The notes: generated by a model from the letters alone, not told the origin. Numbered from the stretch's first letter, positions 22,921 through 34,187 are shown. The stretch: DNA of 64,000 nt from Fragum whitleyi (GCA_948146395.1 OX411546.1:23104449-23168448), one strand, 5' to 3'. Translations and numbers: made by a program.

Positions 22921-22974
22921 AAGGGTTAAAATAAGCATCAAGTAGGCCATAATGACTTGCCATCAGTTAATTAA

Positions 22975-23940
22975 GGTTCATGTAAAGTGTTTGAGACCCA
23001 ATTTTAAGGGCATTCATTTGCCAAGAAAAAGCAGTATGTCCAGGAATATTATATATCAAAATGAAGCTATTTATGAGCACAAGCAGTTGAAAAACATAAG
23101 ACTGTTATAACTATAGCGGTATAGCCAAAACATTGTGGAAAAGGGTCATTTTGTACAGAACAAGTAACTGCATGACTGTTGGATAAAATTGGCTCATATT
23201 TTAACAAAGTCTAGCCTAAAGTACCATCCAGGTAGTGCTACAACCATTGGTATAAAACTCAGCCCCAAAACGTAGTTATGCAAGCAATTTATTTTGACTT
23301 ATTTTATAAACACATATGTCATATATGTCATTCTAATTTTGTAAACGTGTAGATCTTTTTAGGGTATGGTGTGTTATCACAACATAAATAGACATTTATT
23401 CTTTATATACCTGTAAGGTTGTTTAGCAATATATCAATTCCTATTTCACAGAATGATAAATATATAGTTATATTGTAGATCATTGAATTAAAAAAACTAT
23501 AATTTGAAATAAATCGCAGAAAATATTTCACAATATTATGGTGTGATGTTGCACCATACCTTACATCTATTTTGAAAACAGACCAAACCGGTTTGACATG
23601 TATGTTGACAAAATAAATGGAAATTGATTGTTTCAAAATAGCCTTTTGAGACTGAGTTTTATATCTAAGGTTGTAGCACTACCTGGATGGTACTTCAGAC
23701 TGTACTTTGTTAAAATACGGGGCAATTCTATGCAACCGTCATGCAGTTGCTTGTTCTGTACAAAATGACCCTTTTCCACAATGTTTTGGCTATACCACTA
23801 TAGCTGTGGCGGTTTTATGTTGCCTAACTGCTTGTGCTCACGAATAGCTTCATTTTGATATATAATATACCTGGACATAGTGCTTTTTCTTGGCTAATGA
23901 AGTGCCCTAAATATTGGGTCTCAAACTCTTTACATGAACC
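22975..23940. mobile_element. Long-TIR MITE T (~300 bp arms, TTAA duplication)
   Basis: GGTTCATGTAAAG...AACTCAG (22975-23270) is mirrored by CTGAGTTTTATA...CTTTACATGAACC (23650-23940), leaving a ~370 bp AT-rich middle without a transposase. TTAA flanks both sides (22971-22974 and 23941-23944). The uninterrupted M unit near 24148-24152 has one TTAATGAAGTTAGTGGG. The two arms have diverged from each other by scattered substitutions, so insertion is not recent. Confidence 0.8.
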
Positions 23941-24246
23941 TTAATGAAGTTAGTGGGTACCATATGTGATAATAGTGTCACACCTGAGACCATAACTTCA
24001 TGGGGGTGTCATGGGTATGATTTTGGTCTTGTCAACCATTTCGCCAGCTCAATGCTACTTCATAATTAAGCATCCATTTGACACACAATCTAAATTAAGC
24101 AATGTAAAATTAGTACCAAGGAGACCATAATGAAAGACCATCAGTTTATTAATGAAGTTAGTGGGTTCCATATGTGATGATGATGTCACACCTGAGATCT
24201 TAACTTCTGTAGGTGTCATGAAAATGATTTTGGTCTTGTCAATTAT

Positions 24247-24468
24247 CCCTTTCCTGTTTTTCAAAATTTTGGACCAGTCCAAATTCAAAGGTTTTGCAGA
24301 CAAAAATTTAAAGTGGATTTAAATTGAAAAATAACCATTCAGTACTGGGTAGAAAATAGTGTGGAAAAAGAAGAAATTGCTTGTCAGGAGCAATTTCTTC
24401 TTTTTCACAATGTTTTCTCAATCATAAAATCACAGGCACGTAAAAAGCAGGGATTAAACAGCAAAAGG
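24247..24468 (+). mobile_element. piggyBac-type MITE family I copy 2
   Basis: CCCTTTCCTGTTTTTC at the left and AAACAGCAAAAGG at the right, with the AGAAATTGCTTGTCAGGAGC hairpin. The TTAA flanks have decayed (TTAT and TAAG), and about 30 bp of the left M-unit flank is missing relative to other units. Confidence 0.75.
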
Positions 24469-24907
24469 TAAGTATTCATTGGACACACTATTTAAATTTA
24501 GCAATGTAAAATTAGTACCAAGGAGACCATAATTAAAGACCATCAGCTAATTAATAAAGTCAGTGGGTTCCATATGTGGTGATAATGTCACACCTGAGAT
24601 CTTAACTTCTGTAGGTGTCAAGGAAATGATTTTATAGTCTTGTCAACTGTTTCCACAGCTCAGTGCTACTTCAGAATTGAGCATTCAAATGCTCTTTATT
24701 ACATGTTCCATGCATCTCTTCACAAAACTGAAAAAACTGAAATGTCCAAAAAATTCTCAATTTGCTTGACACAAAGTCTAATATTAATCAAGGTGATAAA
24801 ACTAGTATCAAGTGCCTTGATGAATAACCATAAGTTAACTCAGTTGATTCCATAACTGATGATAATGTCACCTAAGGACCTTAACTTCTGTAGATATCAT
24901 GGACATG

Positions 24908-26148
24908 TTTTTAGCTCACCTGAGCACGAAGTGCTCAAGGTGAGCTTTTGGGGTTACTTGATGTCTGTCGTCCGTCGTGCGTTGTGCGTCGTGCGTCGTC
25001 AACATTTACCTTGTGGACACGAAATTGGGTCAAGTGGGGTCAAAAACTAGGTCACAGGGTCAAATCTTAGAAAAACCTTGTGGACACTTAAGAGGCCATA
25101 TTTTTAGCCCAATCAACCTGAAAATTGGTCAGAATGATTATCTTGATGAAATCTCTGACAAGTTCTAAATTGGGTCAAGTGGGGTCAAAAACTAGGTCAT
25201 GGGGTCAAATCTTAGAAAATTCTTGTGGACACTATAGAGGCCATATTTTTAGCCCAATCAACCTGAAAATTGGTCAGAATGATTATCTTGATGAAATCTC
25301 GGACAAGTTTGAAATTGGGTCAAGTGGGGTCAAAAACTAGGTCACGGGGTCAAATCTTAGAAAAACCTTGTGGACACCCTAGAGGCCATATTTTTAGCCC
25401 AATCAACCTGAAAATTGGTCAGAATGATTATCTTGATGAAATCTCGGACAAGTTCGAAATTGGGTCAAGTGGGGTCAAAAACTAGGTCACTGGGTCAAAT
25501 CTTAGAAAAACCTTGTGGACACTTTAGAGGCCATATTTTTAGCCCAATCAACCTGAAAATTGGTCAGAATGATTATCTTGATGAAATCTCAGACAAGTTC
25601 GAAATTGGGTCAAGTGGGGTCAAAAACTAGGTCACAGGGTCAAATTTTAGAAAAAAACATTGTGGACACTCTAGAGGCCATATTTTTAGCCCAATCAACC
25701 TGAAAATTGGTCAGAATGATTATCTTGATGATATCTCGGACAAGTTCGAAATTGGGTCAAGTGGGGTCAAAAACTAGGTCACGGGGTCAAATCTTAGAAA
25801 AACCTTGTGGACACTCTAGAGGCCATATTTTAAGCCCAATCAACCTGAAAATTAATCAGAATGATTATCTTGATGAAATCTCGGACAAGTTCGAAATTGG
25901 GTCAAGTGGGGTCAAAAACTAGGTCACAGGGTCAAATCTTAGAAAAACCTTGTGGACACTCTAGAGGCCATATTTTTAGCCCAATCAACCTGAAAATTGG
26001 TCAGAATGATTATCTTGATGATATCTCGGACAAGTTTGGAATTGGGTCAAGTGGAGTCAAAAACTAGGTCATGGGGTCAAATCTTAGAAAAACATTTTAA
26101 GATTGTTAATTCAGGTGAGCGATTAAGGGCCACTATGGCCCTCTTGTT
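24908..26148 (+). mobile_element. HINE-like element A4
   Basis: The 5' hairpin AGCTCACCTGAGCACGAAGT / GTGCTCAAGGTGAGC is followed by a GTCCGTCGTGCG tract. It closes with TCAGGTGAGCGA, AGGGCCACTATGGCCCT and CTTGTT. Core units are ~145 bp (seven plus partials), share GGTCAAAAACTAGGTCA and contain AACCTGAAAATTGGTCAGAA. Repeated ~70-codon ORFs in this array are by-products of the period. It sits in the M-array phrase ATG..TTTGGTCTTGTCAA, so both boundaries are fixed within a few T residues. Confidence 0.85.
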
Positions 26149-26220
26149 TGTCTTGTCAACTATTTTCACTACTATGTGCTACTTCATTATTAATGTGACA
26201 TTTGCCAGACTATTACCTTA

Positions 26221-26977
26221 GAGAGGCTTTTGAATGCATGTGAACAGGAAAAATGTTGGGGGTGTTGAGGTCACAATGTAGTAGAATTTTCCAATGTTTC
26301 TATAACCAAGTAAATATTGTTGAAAAGAATTTTATTATATCTTGTAAGAAGCAATTTCTTCCGCAATATTTTCTAGACTACAACATGAAAAGAGATTGGT
26401 CCCCTGAATTTGCTGACTTGCAAACACTCAGGATACAGTAAGTTAAATTGTAAGTTATAGGATTGTTTTCTTTGAATTAATATGATCCAATTTTTATTGT
26501 GGTCTTCAACATCATTTAATCTGGACATAGAATTAAGTCTAAATTATCAGAAAATGGGAATGCAGATTTTTTTCTTAAATTTTGGAATATGCCTTAGCCT
26601 GTTCAGTTTGGGAAATTTTAATATGTTTTTTTTTCAGAAGAATTGGGAGACATGTGTTTTCCAAAATAAGGTATCAAATTTGTTTTTAATCGGCATGAAT
26701 ACTGTTAAGCTTTGCACTATAACTCCTTGACTTATCGGCACTTACAATTTTTTTTTGCAGCATTTAAATTTAAACCCAAAATACCTCGATCCTCTTATTT
26801 TTGTCATTCAGGTTGTAATAAGGATTAATATTTATTGATACCGGTATTTATAATTAACTTAATTATGTACCCAGTATATATTATCAAATATGGAATAAGT
26901 GTCACATGTGGTTTTGATTTTGCTGATTGTGAGTGTCAGCTGATTAATTAATAAGAAAATCATTCTTTTTATTTCTT
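26221..26977. other. Gene-free AT-rich stretch
   Basis: One worn hairpin like the centre of MITE I (AAGAAGCAATTTCTTCC near 26345). Nothing else recognised. Confidence 0.35.
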
Positions 26978-27206
26978 TTAACACTTTCCTGTTTTACAAA
27001 ATTTTGGACCTGTCCAAATTCAAAGGTTTTGCAGATGAAAATTTAAAGTGGATTTTATTTGAAAAATAACCATTCTGTAGGGTAGAAAATAGTGTGTAAA
27101 AAGAAGAAATTGCTTGTCAGAAGCAATTTCTTCTTTTTTCACAATGTTTTCTCAATCATAAAATCACAGGCACATAAAAAGCAGGGATTAAACAGCATAG
27201 GGTTAA
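26978..27206 (+). mobile_element. piggyBac-type MITE family I copy 3
   Basis: TTAACACTTTCCTGTTTTAC at the left and AAACAGCATAGGGTTAA at the right, with the usual central hairpin. Both TTAA flanks are intact. Confidence 0.8.
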
Positions 27207-27494
27207 GGAGATAATTTTTGGTTCAAGTATCAATGGAACAAATTTGGGATAAAAAAAAATAGTCATTGTAATGTAATTGAAATAATTCAGATGAAATTAG
27301 TTTTAAATCAGAAATACTTTGTAAAAGAAATGAAACATTTCCAAGCTATGAAGATTCTTGCTTGTAATATTGAAATGGCAATTTAGATGAAGAAGAGATC
27401 AGGGAAAGTCACTCAGGCTATGACTAGTTTCCTTTCATAGAAGAGTCTTTTCCCTTGAATTATTGAAGAAGAGAATGATGACTGCTTTAGGAAG

Positions 27495-27611
27495 TTAACC
27501 ATTGTCATGCTTTACTCTGGATTGTTCCTACTTTGGTTGGAAGTATAGACAAAGATCAGTCTGAACTTATGTTCAGTCTGATCTTAGTCTTTACCATCTG
27601 ATTTTCCTTTT
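27495..27611 (+). mobile_element. G-related MITE, 5' part, interrupted by D1
   Basis: TTAACCATTGTCATGCTTTA begins a G-type element, followed by the AGATCAGTCTGAAC / GTTCAGTCTGATCT hairpin and GATTTTCCTTTTT, where D1 is inserted. After D1 the text resumes with AAACCAGAAAAGTCTG, but no clear right terminus is found. Confidence 0.5.
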
Positions 27612-28404
27612 TATACCCCCCACCTACAAAGTGGAGGGGGGTATATTGGTTTCACCATGTCTGTCTGTCTGTCCATCCATCCATCCATCCGTCCACTGTC
27701 CGTCCTTAGACCTTTTCGTTTCCAGACTCTAACTCAAGAACCAAGTGACCTACAATCATGAAACTTTATACAAATGTTGCCTATGACCCAAGGAAGTGCC
27801 CTATTGTTTTTTGGTCACATAGGTCAAAGGTCAAGGTCACAGTCAGCCTTTGTTCAATTTCCATCCTTCCATGCCTTCGTCTATCCATCCGTAGACCTTT
27901 TCTTAGGTCAAAGATCAAGGTCACAGTCAGCCTTTGTTCAATTTTCGTTTCTGGTCTCTAACTCTAGAACCAAGTGACCTACAATCATGAAACTTTATGC
28001 AAATGTTGCTCATGACCCAGGGAAGTGCCCTATTGTTTTTGGGTCACATAGATCAAAGGTCAGGGTCACAATCAATATTTGTTCAATTTTCGTTTCCAGA
28101 CTCTATCTTAAACACCAAGCAAACCACAATCATGAAACTTTATGCAAATGTTGCTTATTACTCAAGGAAGTACCCTATTGTTTTGGGGTCACATAGGTCA
28201 AAGGTCAAGGTCACAGTCAATTTTTGTTTAATTTTCGTATCCGTATTTTAACTCAAAAACCAAGCGACCTAGAATCATGACTTTTCATGCAAATATTGCA
28301 TATGATCTCAATATTTGTTACAAACACATCCATTCACTAATAGCACTTGCATTTTGATTAAGTGCTTGTGGGGGGTATAAGTCCGCTCTGCGACAGTTCT
28401 TGTC
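27612..28404 (+). mobile_element. HINE-like element D1 (TATACCCCCC ends)
   Basis: The 5' palindrome TATACCCCCCACC...GGAGGGGGGTATA is followed by CTGTCTGTCTGTCCATCC. The 3' side has GGGGGGTATAA (inverted match) and then a weak CTCTGCGACAG stem before TTCTTGT. Four ragged core units of ~140-150 bp each hold ACAATCATGAAACTTTATGC and GGTCAAAGGTCAAGGTCAC. It is inserted in a T-run of a G-related MITE. Confidence 0.7.
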
Positions 28405-28429
28405 AAACCAGAAAAGTCTGAAAATGGTA

Positions 28430-28687
28430 TTTTTAGCTTGGCTGTTTTTGAAGAAAACCTGAGATATTGCTATTGCCTTGGTGTCATTGTTCTTGTCCTT
28501 TTAGTGCGAAAGCGTTGAGATTTTGTGATATTTCTGGTTCCATTGAAGGCATTCACTTGAAACTTGGCGCACATGTTCACCATCAAAAGAGCAACCAGTA
28601 TACTATCAAGGTAGTATTTGCGTAAACTTTACCCCTTTTTCGACACTCAACAGCCAAGCAAGGGCACCCGTAGGCAGTGCTCTTGTT
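28430..28687 (+). mobile_element. Minimal HINE-like element H1
   Basis: The 5' TTTTAGCTTGGCTGTT has its inverted partner AACAGCCAAGCA near the 3' end, followed by a GCAC...GTGC stem and TCTTGTT. Only one core segment is present, with CACTTGAAACTTGGCGCACA. At ~258 bp it shows the shared HINE plan stripped to a single core copy. Confidence 0.6.
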
Positions 28688-29365
28688 CAAAATTGATAAT
28701 AACTCGCAATTATAGCATCCAGTATTTTCAGGACTTTGATTAAAATGCAATTTTGCTTAAGTTTTTATTTAGCTTGATTAGAGTTATAATTTTAGAAACT
28801 ACAAAATAATTCTAATAAGAGATCATTGAAATTGTAATTTCTCAATGGATTTATTATTTTTTTTATCAGACTAGAAATTTTTCCAAAACTTTAATGTCAG
28901 GAAGTATTTGAAATATGATTATGAAATTTCATGGGTGGCAAAGCTTATGTTTGACCAGGGTTTTGACTGTCAAAAATCTGAAAATATCTTATTTTGACCC
29001 TTAGAAATTCCTCCCATTTTGATCCCCTTGAGAGAAAATTCTAAGGGTCAAAATGGGGTTTTATCACTAAAACTTTCAATGATTAATCTTGTATACTTTA
29101 TATAATTCTACTTATTAATTTTCTCTTTATATTATTAAAATAATTTAAGGTCAATTCACTCTGAAACCTGTAAAATTTCACACACAATTTGCCTCATCTG
29201 TTGTTTTGACTCCTTAAAGTAAGTTTTGATCCTCAGAATATCATGGTTTAGGTGTCAATGACACCTCTATTTCAATCACTAGTACGAGTCCTGGGTTGAC
29301 CTGCTTTTACTTTATCAATTTAGCACTAAGAATAGTCTAGTTTTGCTGTTTACTTAGAGCTCTTG
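28688..29365. other. Gene-free stretch
   Basis: AT-rich with no recognised element. An ACCCTTAGAAATTC / GAAAATTCTAAGGGT palindrome lies near 29000-29050. Confidence 0.35.
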
Positions 29366-31033
29366 TAAGCTCACCTGAACACATTATGTGAAATATGAGC
29401 TGTGATACTGGATTGTCAGAGACGTCCAGAGTGTGCCTTTTGCTGCCAACAGTTCTGTGATGCCTTTCTTTAAATCATTGTAATTGCTCAGTCTTTTTCA
29501 ATCTTCCTTACAATACATGTTTTTGCACACAAAAGCTCCTTAATATTGAACTATGGTGACATTCTGATCAATATCACAGGAAATTTGGGTCCTTCTTGTA
29601 GCAGTTACTTGCTGCCCCTCAAAAGATCACAATTGGCAGGTCCTACCTTTCTCAAACTTGCTGAACATTTTTGTACTGTAATTAGAAAGATCTTCTTTGA
29701 ATTTAGTGATATTTTGAGTAATAAGTCGGCAGAATGGTCTTCAATGGCTGATTTCTTGTTCCTGACTTACACAATTGTTTCCATGGTCCACATTCTGACC
29801 AACTTCACAGGAATCATACAGTTATGCCTCCATAATTGCAATCCAATAAAATAAAGAATTCCGATTGGTTTAAATCGCATCACGTGGGGAAATCCATTGC
29901 ACTTTATTTCTGTATAAAATGCAATAGGTCTTTCGGGAAACCCCCGACCTTCGATCTGCAAGTCCTGTGTTGTAGGAACTCGAATTAATCTAGTTCCCGA
30001 TCATCAACGCAACATTGCTATTTGATCTATTATAAATTAAGATATTTTCGAAAGAATTTGCGACAAAAAGCATACAGTTCTGATTCTGAGCCGACGTAAA
30101 TAAACATAGAAAACTGCGAGTCGACGAAGATTATCAAGCAACCCTCTCAACTAAGACTGATCATGCCGTTATCATTTAAAAATACAGACTTACTTGGTAG
30201 AAACAAGTTTTTTGTCATAAGTACCTCTACGAATTTTAAAAGTTGTCGTTTATTTGTGTATCATTCGTTTAACTTTACGTCAGTTCACTTCGATAGCGAG
30301 ATGAAAAATACGATCTAAAAATAGATAGTGTAATGTACATACGCGCAGAAAGTAGACTTGAAGCTTTAATGTTTAGCAGAGTTTTAATAGTTTCTTCGAT
30401 CTAGATGATTGCAATTATAAGGGACGAGTGTCTTTTTCACTGCGTTTATTAGGGTATAAAGTGCAATTGCCTTAGCACATGGCTTAAACATAACGCCCTA
30501 CGGGCGTTATTTGCCATGTGCTAAGGCAATTGCACTTTATACCCCAATAAATGCAGTGAAAAAGACACTCATCCCTATATTGTTACCACTCTAGAGGTCA
30601 TAATTTCCTAATCTTGGTGAACATGTCTTTATGGTCATCTAAGGAAGTTCCCTATTGAATAATGTGATATTTTGAGTAATAAGACCAAAGAATGGTATAT
30701 CCTTTATGACAGATTTCTTGTTTCTGACTTACACAATTCTTTGCATGGTCCCTGAAGAAAAATACTAATTAAATATGGTTACATTTCAGCTTACAATCAC
30801 ATTAAAAGGAACAAAAAAAATTCTCAGGAAGTGCATTTTTCTTGGAAATGACAATTGGCAGTCATAGCATAGGACTGTCAGACCGCCAGATATGTCTTAC
30901 AATGAAACCTTTTTAACAACTTTTACTTGTACGTCCGTCTGAATATCAGTTTTTCTTAGTCATTTACCATATCTGTAATTGGTATAGGAATGCAAACAAT
31001 CTGAGCGAGTAAAGGCAATCTTTGCCCTCTTGT
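29366..31033 (+). mobile_element. Decayed HINE-like element A9, split by a CpG-rich block
   Basis: AAGCTCACCTGAACACA at the left is a worn family A start. The right end shows GAGCGAGTAAAGGCAATCTTTGCCCTCTTGTT, a degraded end hairpin. Diverged core fragments (CTAGAGGTCATAATTTCC, CTTGGTGAACATGTC) flank an inserted block at about 29850-30578. Confidence 0.55.
29850..30578. mobile_element. CpG-rich insertion U with a 155 bp terminal foldback
   Basis: Positions 30421-30575 form a near-perfect hairpin with ~75 bp arms: GGGACGAGTGTCTTTTTCAC and GTGAAAAAGACACTCATCCC outside, GGGCGTTAT / ATAACGCCC at the tip. The preceding 500 bp keep many CpG dinucleotides, unlike the surrounding worn A9. I infer recent insertion. 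The left boundary is uncertain. An ATA triplet flanks both ends of the hairpin. Confidence 0.55.
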
Positions 31034-31703
31034 TCTTGTAATTATTGTTTAAGAAAAGAGAAACTGTCAGGAAAGAGTCAATTAACCTAAATAAATCAGA
31101 TCTCAGAAAGAACCATATTTAGATACTCTTTAGGAAGGGGAGATTTATGATTATCCATGATATTTGTGGGGTGCCCATGGAAATAACTGACATTAGAAAT
31201 AAATGCATACCGTAATTGCCATATGATTTCAGGCAACCAAAAGACGAACAATCATTGTTCTGAATTTCTTAAGAAAGATCATTTAATGATATGATATCAA
31301 TTCAGGATTTAAAAATTTAGCTGTCCATTAGATATTATGTCCTCTTTTGATCAAGGGCATTATATATAAACATTGATTTCAAGATCAAATAGTATGTAGT
31401 ATTATAACCAATCTCATACAGATCAGCCTAAACTGATAAACATCCACATAAGACTTTTCTCCATCGCTGTTTGGGTCAAGACCTGTTTTGTGATCCTGAT
31501 TTTTCCCGGATTTGCAAGTGCTTAAGCGTGCAAAGCAGGTAGTAATTGGCAATCTGTTGCACCATTTTGTCATCCTGAATACAGGACAGGTCAAGTAGAT
31601 ATCCAGATGGTCAGAAAGGGATTGTGTAGAACTCGGGTATAGGTCTGAATGATAGAATGTAAATTGGAAGGACGGTGTTCATGATAAATTTCTGGTTACA
31701 ATT
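31034..31703. other. Gene-free stretch
   Basis: No repeat or coding feature recognised. Confidence 0.4.
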
Positions 31704-31778
31704 TGATGGCTCAGAGTGAAACGGTTGTAACTCCCTATAAACATATAGGGAGTTACAACTGTTTCGCACTGAGCCATA
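31704..31778. mobile_element. Micro-foldback J copy 3
   Basis: ATGGCTCAGAGTGAAACGG and its mirror GTTTCGCACTGAGCCAT enclose GTTGTAACTCCCTATA / TATAGGGAGTTACAAC. It is essentially one perfect hairpin. Confidence 0.65.
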
Positions 31779-32401
31779 GAATTGTGAATAGATCCCTAAA
31801 TGGTTAATTCACAATAAGCTCAATCTTGTACCAGATCCATTTATGATTGCTTCCTCAGTGCATTGCTGTCAATTTTCTTCTTAATAGCTAAATGAGTTTT
31901 TTTGCAAATGCTACGGTAATGACAGTCAATATACCTAAATACAAACAGATTTCCTAATATGCATGAAGGGAGAAAAGTCAGAGTTTTATTTCTTGATGGC
32001 TTTTTTCACTGCTTAATTGAATGGTAAAACAAGAGAAAGCCGTGTGTCTTGGCATTATTGGTAATGCCTTAATAAATGAGAAACTAAGTATTTTGTTTTA
32101 TTAATGAATGCCTCGATAGACTGCGTGAGTAGTTTCAGATAGGAAAAATGTTTCCCCATGATTGGCATTAATGGCAGACTTCATTTCCTGCAATACAGCA
32201 CACTATTAATGTTAAAGCTGCAGAATATCTGGGATAAACAGCCAAACTTGCACATTTGGTACATTGTAACTCCTATATGATGATTTCATAGAGATATGCA
32301 AAATGTAAAATATGAGAAATGCAAAATAACCCCAGAGGTACAGATAGAGGTTGTTTTTTTTAATTCAAATTTGAAAATTTAAACTTGAATTTGGCATACT
32401 G
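31779..32401. other. Gene-free stretch
   Basis: Nothing recognised. Confidence 0.4.
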
Positions 32402-32510
32402 TATGTTGTGAATACTCATTTGAATTGTCTTGCCGAGACAATTCAAATGAGTACCTGAACATAGGGTTTTAACCAGCAATAAAGATTTTAGACTGGAGTT
32501 ACGGCCATCT
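32402..32510. repeat. Inverted-repeat element Q copy 2
   Basis: ATGTTGTGAATACTCATTTG is mirrored by CAAATGAGTACCTGAACAT; GACTGGAGTTAC lies downstream as in copy 1 (inverted). Confidence 0.5.
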
Positions 32511-32639
32511 TATCTGTACCTCAGCAGACTGTCTGCTCAAAATTGTATTAAAAATCTCTTTTTTAGGTTTAGGTTAGTATTCCTAAAGGTTTTAGTCTAA
32601 GGGAAGTAATTCATTTTGAGAAGTCCCCTGCCAGAATGC

Positions 32640-32795
32640 TATATATTGGTTCTTGGAAAAAACCATACAACTTCAGTTTGAGAACATTCTAATGGACCAT
32701 CAATGGAAGTTCAAGAACTCTAAGTTCTTAAACTGGTCAAAGAAAATTGAACATTCAAGAATCAGTGATGGAATGAGTTCTTGAACAGGAAAAAT
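32640..32795. repeat. Sparse TTCAAGAAC-word cluster
   Basis: AGTTCAAGAACTCTAAGTTC, CATTCAAGAATC and GAGTTCTTGAACAGG recall the dense cluster at 16131-16470. Confidence 0.4.
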
Positions 32796-33345
32796 TGTAT
32801 ATATATCTCCTATTATCAATGCCCTGGAAGTATATTTTGCAAAGTGTGTACAATTTCTAATTCTCTTTATTTTTTAGAGCTAGCATTGTTTTGAAAAGAT
32901 TTACTACAAGTATCGTATTTTTATCAAGACAAAATTTGTTAAAGACAATATGTGTTATGGCAAAACTATTTTAAGTGCTAATATACATGTAGACTAATAA
33001 TTTACTTTTGCGCATGCCAATTGAAATGAATATTCCAAATATGGAAATAGTGTTCTAAAACTAGAGAAAAGGTAATCTTATGGAACTTTTCATGGTGGCA
33101 AGTACTTGACAAATGATTTCTACAGAAAATTTGTGTTTTTGTCTTAAAGATATATGGATGAGAATTGCAGTAATTTCACAGATTTCTAAGATTGTCTTCA
33201 GAAAATATTAGTTTTGGTGGAATCCAGATGAAGGTGTATTCATGTGTCTGACTAGAGAATTTTCTTCACATAGTAACCACAAAAAAAGGCTCAAATGTTT
33301 ATAACCTTTTCAGGCATAGTTATACTAATATGAACCTCAAGCCTT

Positions 33346-33728
33346 GTTTACATTTGGCTCACGGAGCCTGTATGGCCCCCGCAACTGGCTGTAACCCAAA
33401 AATCATGCGGTGGCACACGGTGTCCAGGCGATCATCCAATGGCTTTACGGCAACCTTGCGTTGTTTTCCTTTTAATCTTTAACGGATTGTCTTACGGTCC
33501 CCGTGCGGTTACCGTACGATAATCGTACGGTACCTACACGTTTTACAGTTGAAAAGGTTGACAAATCGCACGATTACCGTAAGATTGCCGCATGGCCACC
33601 TCAGTGATTCTCATAATATTTTTTGAAAACCTGTGCGTACACCCCACGATTTTTTGAAAACAAAATAAAATCGTACGATGATGTCAAAAATATCATACCA
33701 GAAATCGCAGGCTGTGGCAAATGTAAAC
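33346..33728. mobile_element. MITE R, rich in CGTACGAT words
   Basis: GTTTACATTTGGC and GGCAAATGTAAAC form the termini. The interior carries the palindrome ACCGTACGATAATCGTACGG (about 33510-33530) and repeats of TACGGT / ACCGTA and CGATTACCGTAAG, with high CpG. Superfamily unknown and target duplication not clear. A 90-codon ORF (33623-33895) overlaps the right end but has no domain I recognise. Confidence 0.5.
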
Positions 33729-33891
33729 TAGGATTTAGTCAGAAGTGTTGTTTGGGCCAACATACAAATAAAGTTATGCGGTGGTTAAACCACATTAGGT
33801 CAGTTTCATCCAAGTTTATTTTGCTAGCTGTGATCAGGGGCTGGTTTTACTTAACAACTTTTGACCATTTTTTGCGCAAGTCAAAAATCAA

Positions 33892-34173
33892 TTGATTGAA
33901 TTGATTGAATGGGGTTTTACGCCGCTTTCAACATTATTTCAGTTATATCGCGGCGGCTGGAGCACCTAACAATTGGTTCCTGGTATTTCTATCACCAGTA
34001 CAACAACCACATTCTTTCCTAGCCTCCAGCCGCTATCTCACATAGGTCTACGATTATCAACCCATTGGTGAGAGACAAATAGTCGGAAAGAATGAGTGCC
34101 GCCGTCGGGGATCGAACCCGCGAACTCTAGATTGACAGTCCGACGCGCTACCAACTGCGCTATGACGGCGGCT
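33892..34173 (-). mobile_element. tRNA-derived SINE with 14 bp target duplication
   Basis: On the minus strand the head (34172 down to 34097) folds like a tRNA: acceptor GCCGCCG / CGGCGGC, A box TAGCGCAGTTGG and B box GGTTCGATCCC. The anticodon loop reads CTGTCAA (GTC, Asp-like), but its stem is imperfect, so it is not a working tRNA gene. The body follows (GGTTGATAATCGTAGACC, GCTCCAGCCGCCGCGATATA) and the tail is a TTGATTGAA simple repeat. AAGTCAAAAATCAA occurs at 33878-33891 and 34174-34187, an exact target duplication typical of LINE-mobilised SINEs. Confidence 0.9.
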
Positions 34174-34187
34174 AAGTCAAAAATCAA

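Larger units (their letters stand above)
22921..26220 (+). repeat. Degenerate ~210-280 bp tandem array M with three insertions
   Basis: The phrases CCATAATGA..GACCATCAG, GAAGTTAGTGGGT(T)CCATATGTG and GTGTCAT..ATGATTTTGGTCTTGTCAA recur at about 22950/23945, 24130-24240, 24530-24650 and 24820-24905/26150. The units are interrupted by the element at 22975-23940, MITE I2 and HINE-like A4. Intact units act as internal empty-site references for each insertion. Confidence 0.7.

Noticed and set aside
24859..26221. Series of overlapping ~71-codon ORFs with nearly the same peptide
   Set aside because: They follow from the ~145 bp core period of element A4, have no start or splice context, and appear once per unit. 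Not genes.
34097..34172. Candidate tRNA-Asp gene
   Set aside because: The anticodon stem is imperfect and the sequence continues directly into a SINE body with target duplications; a repeat, not a tRNA gene.
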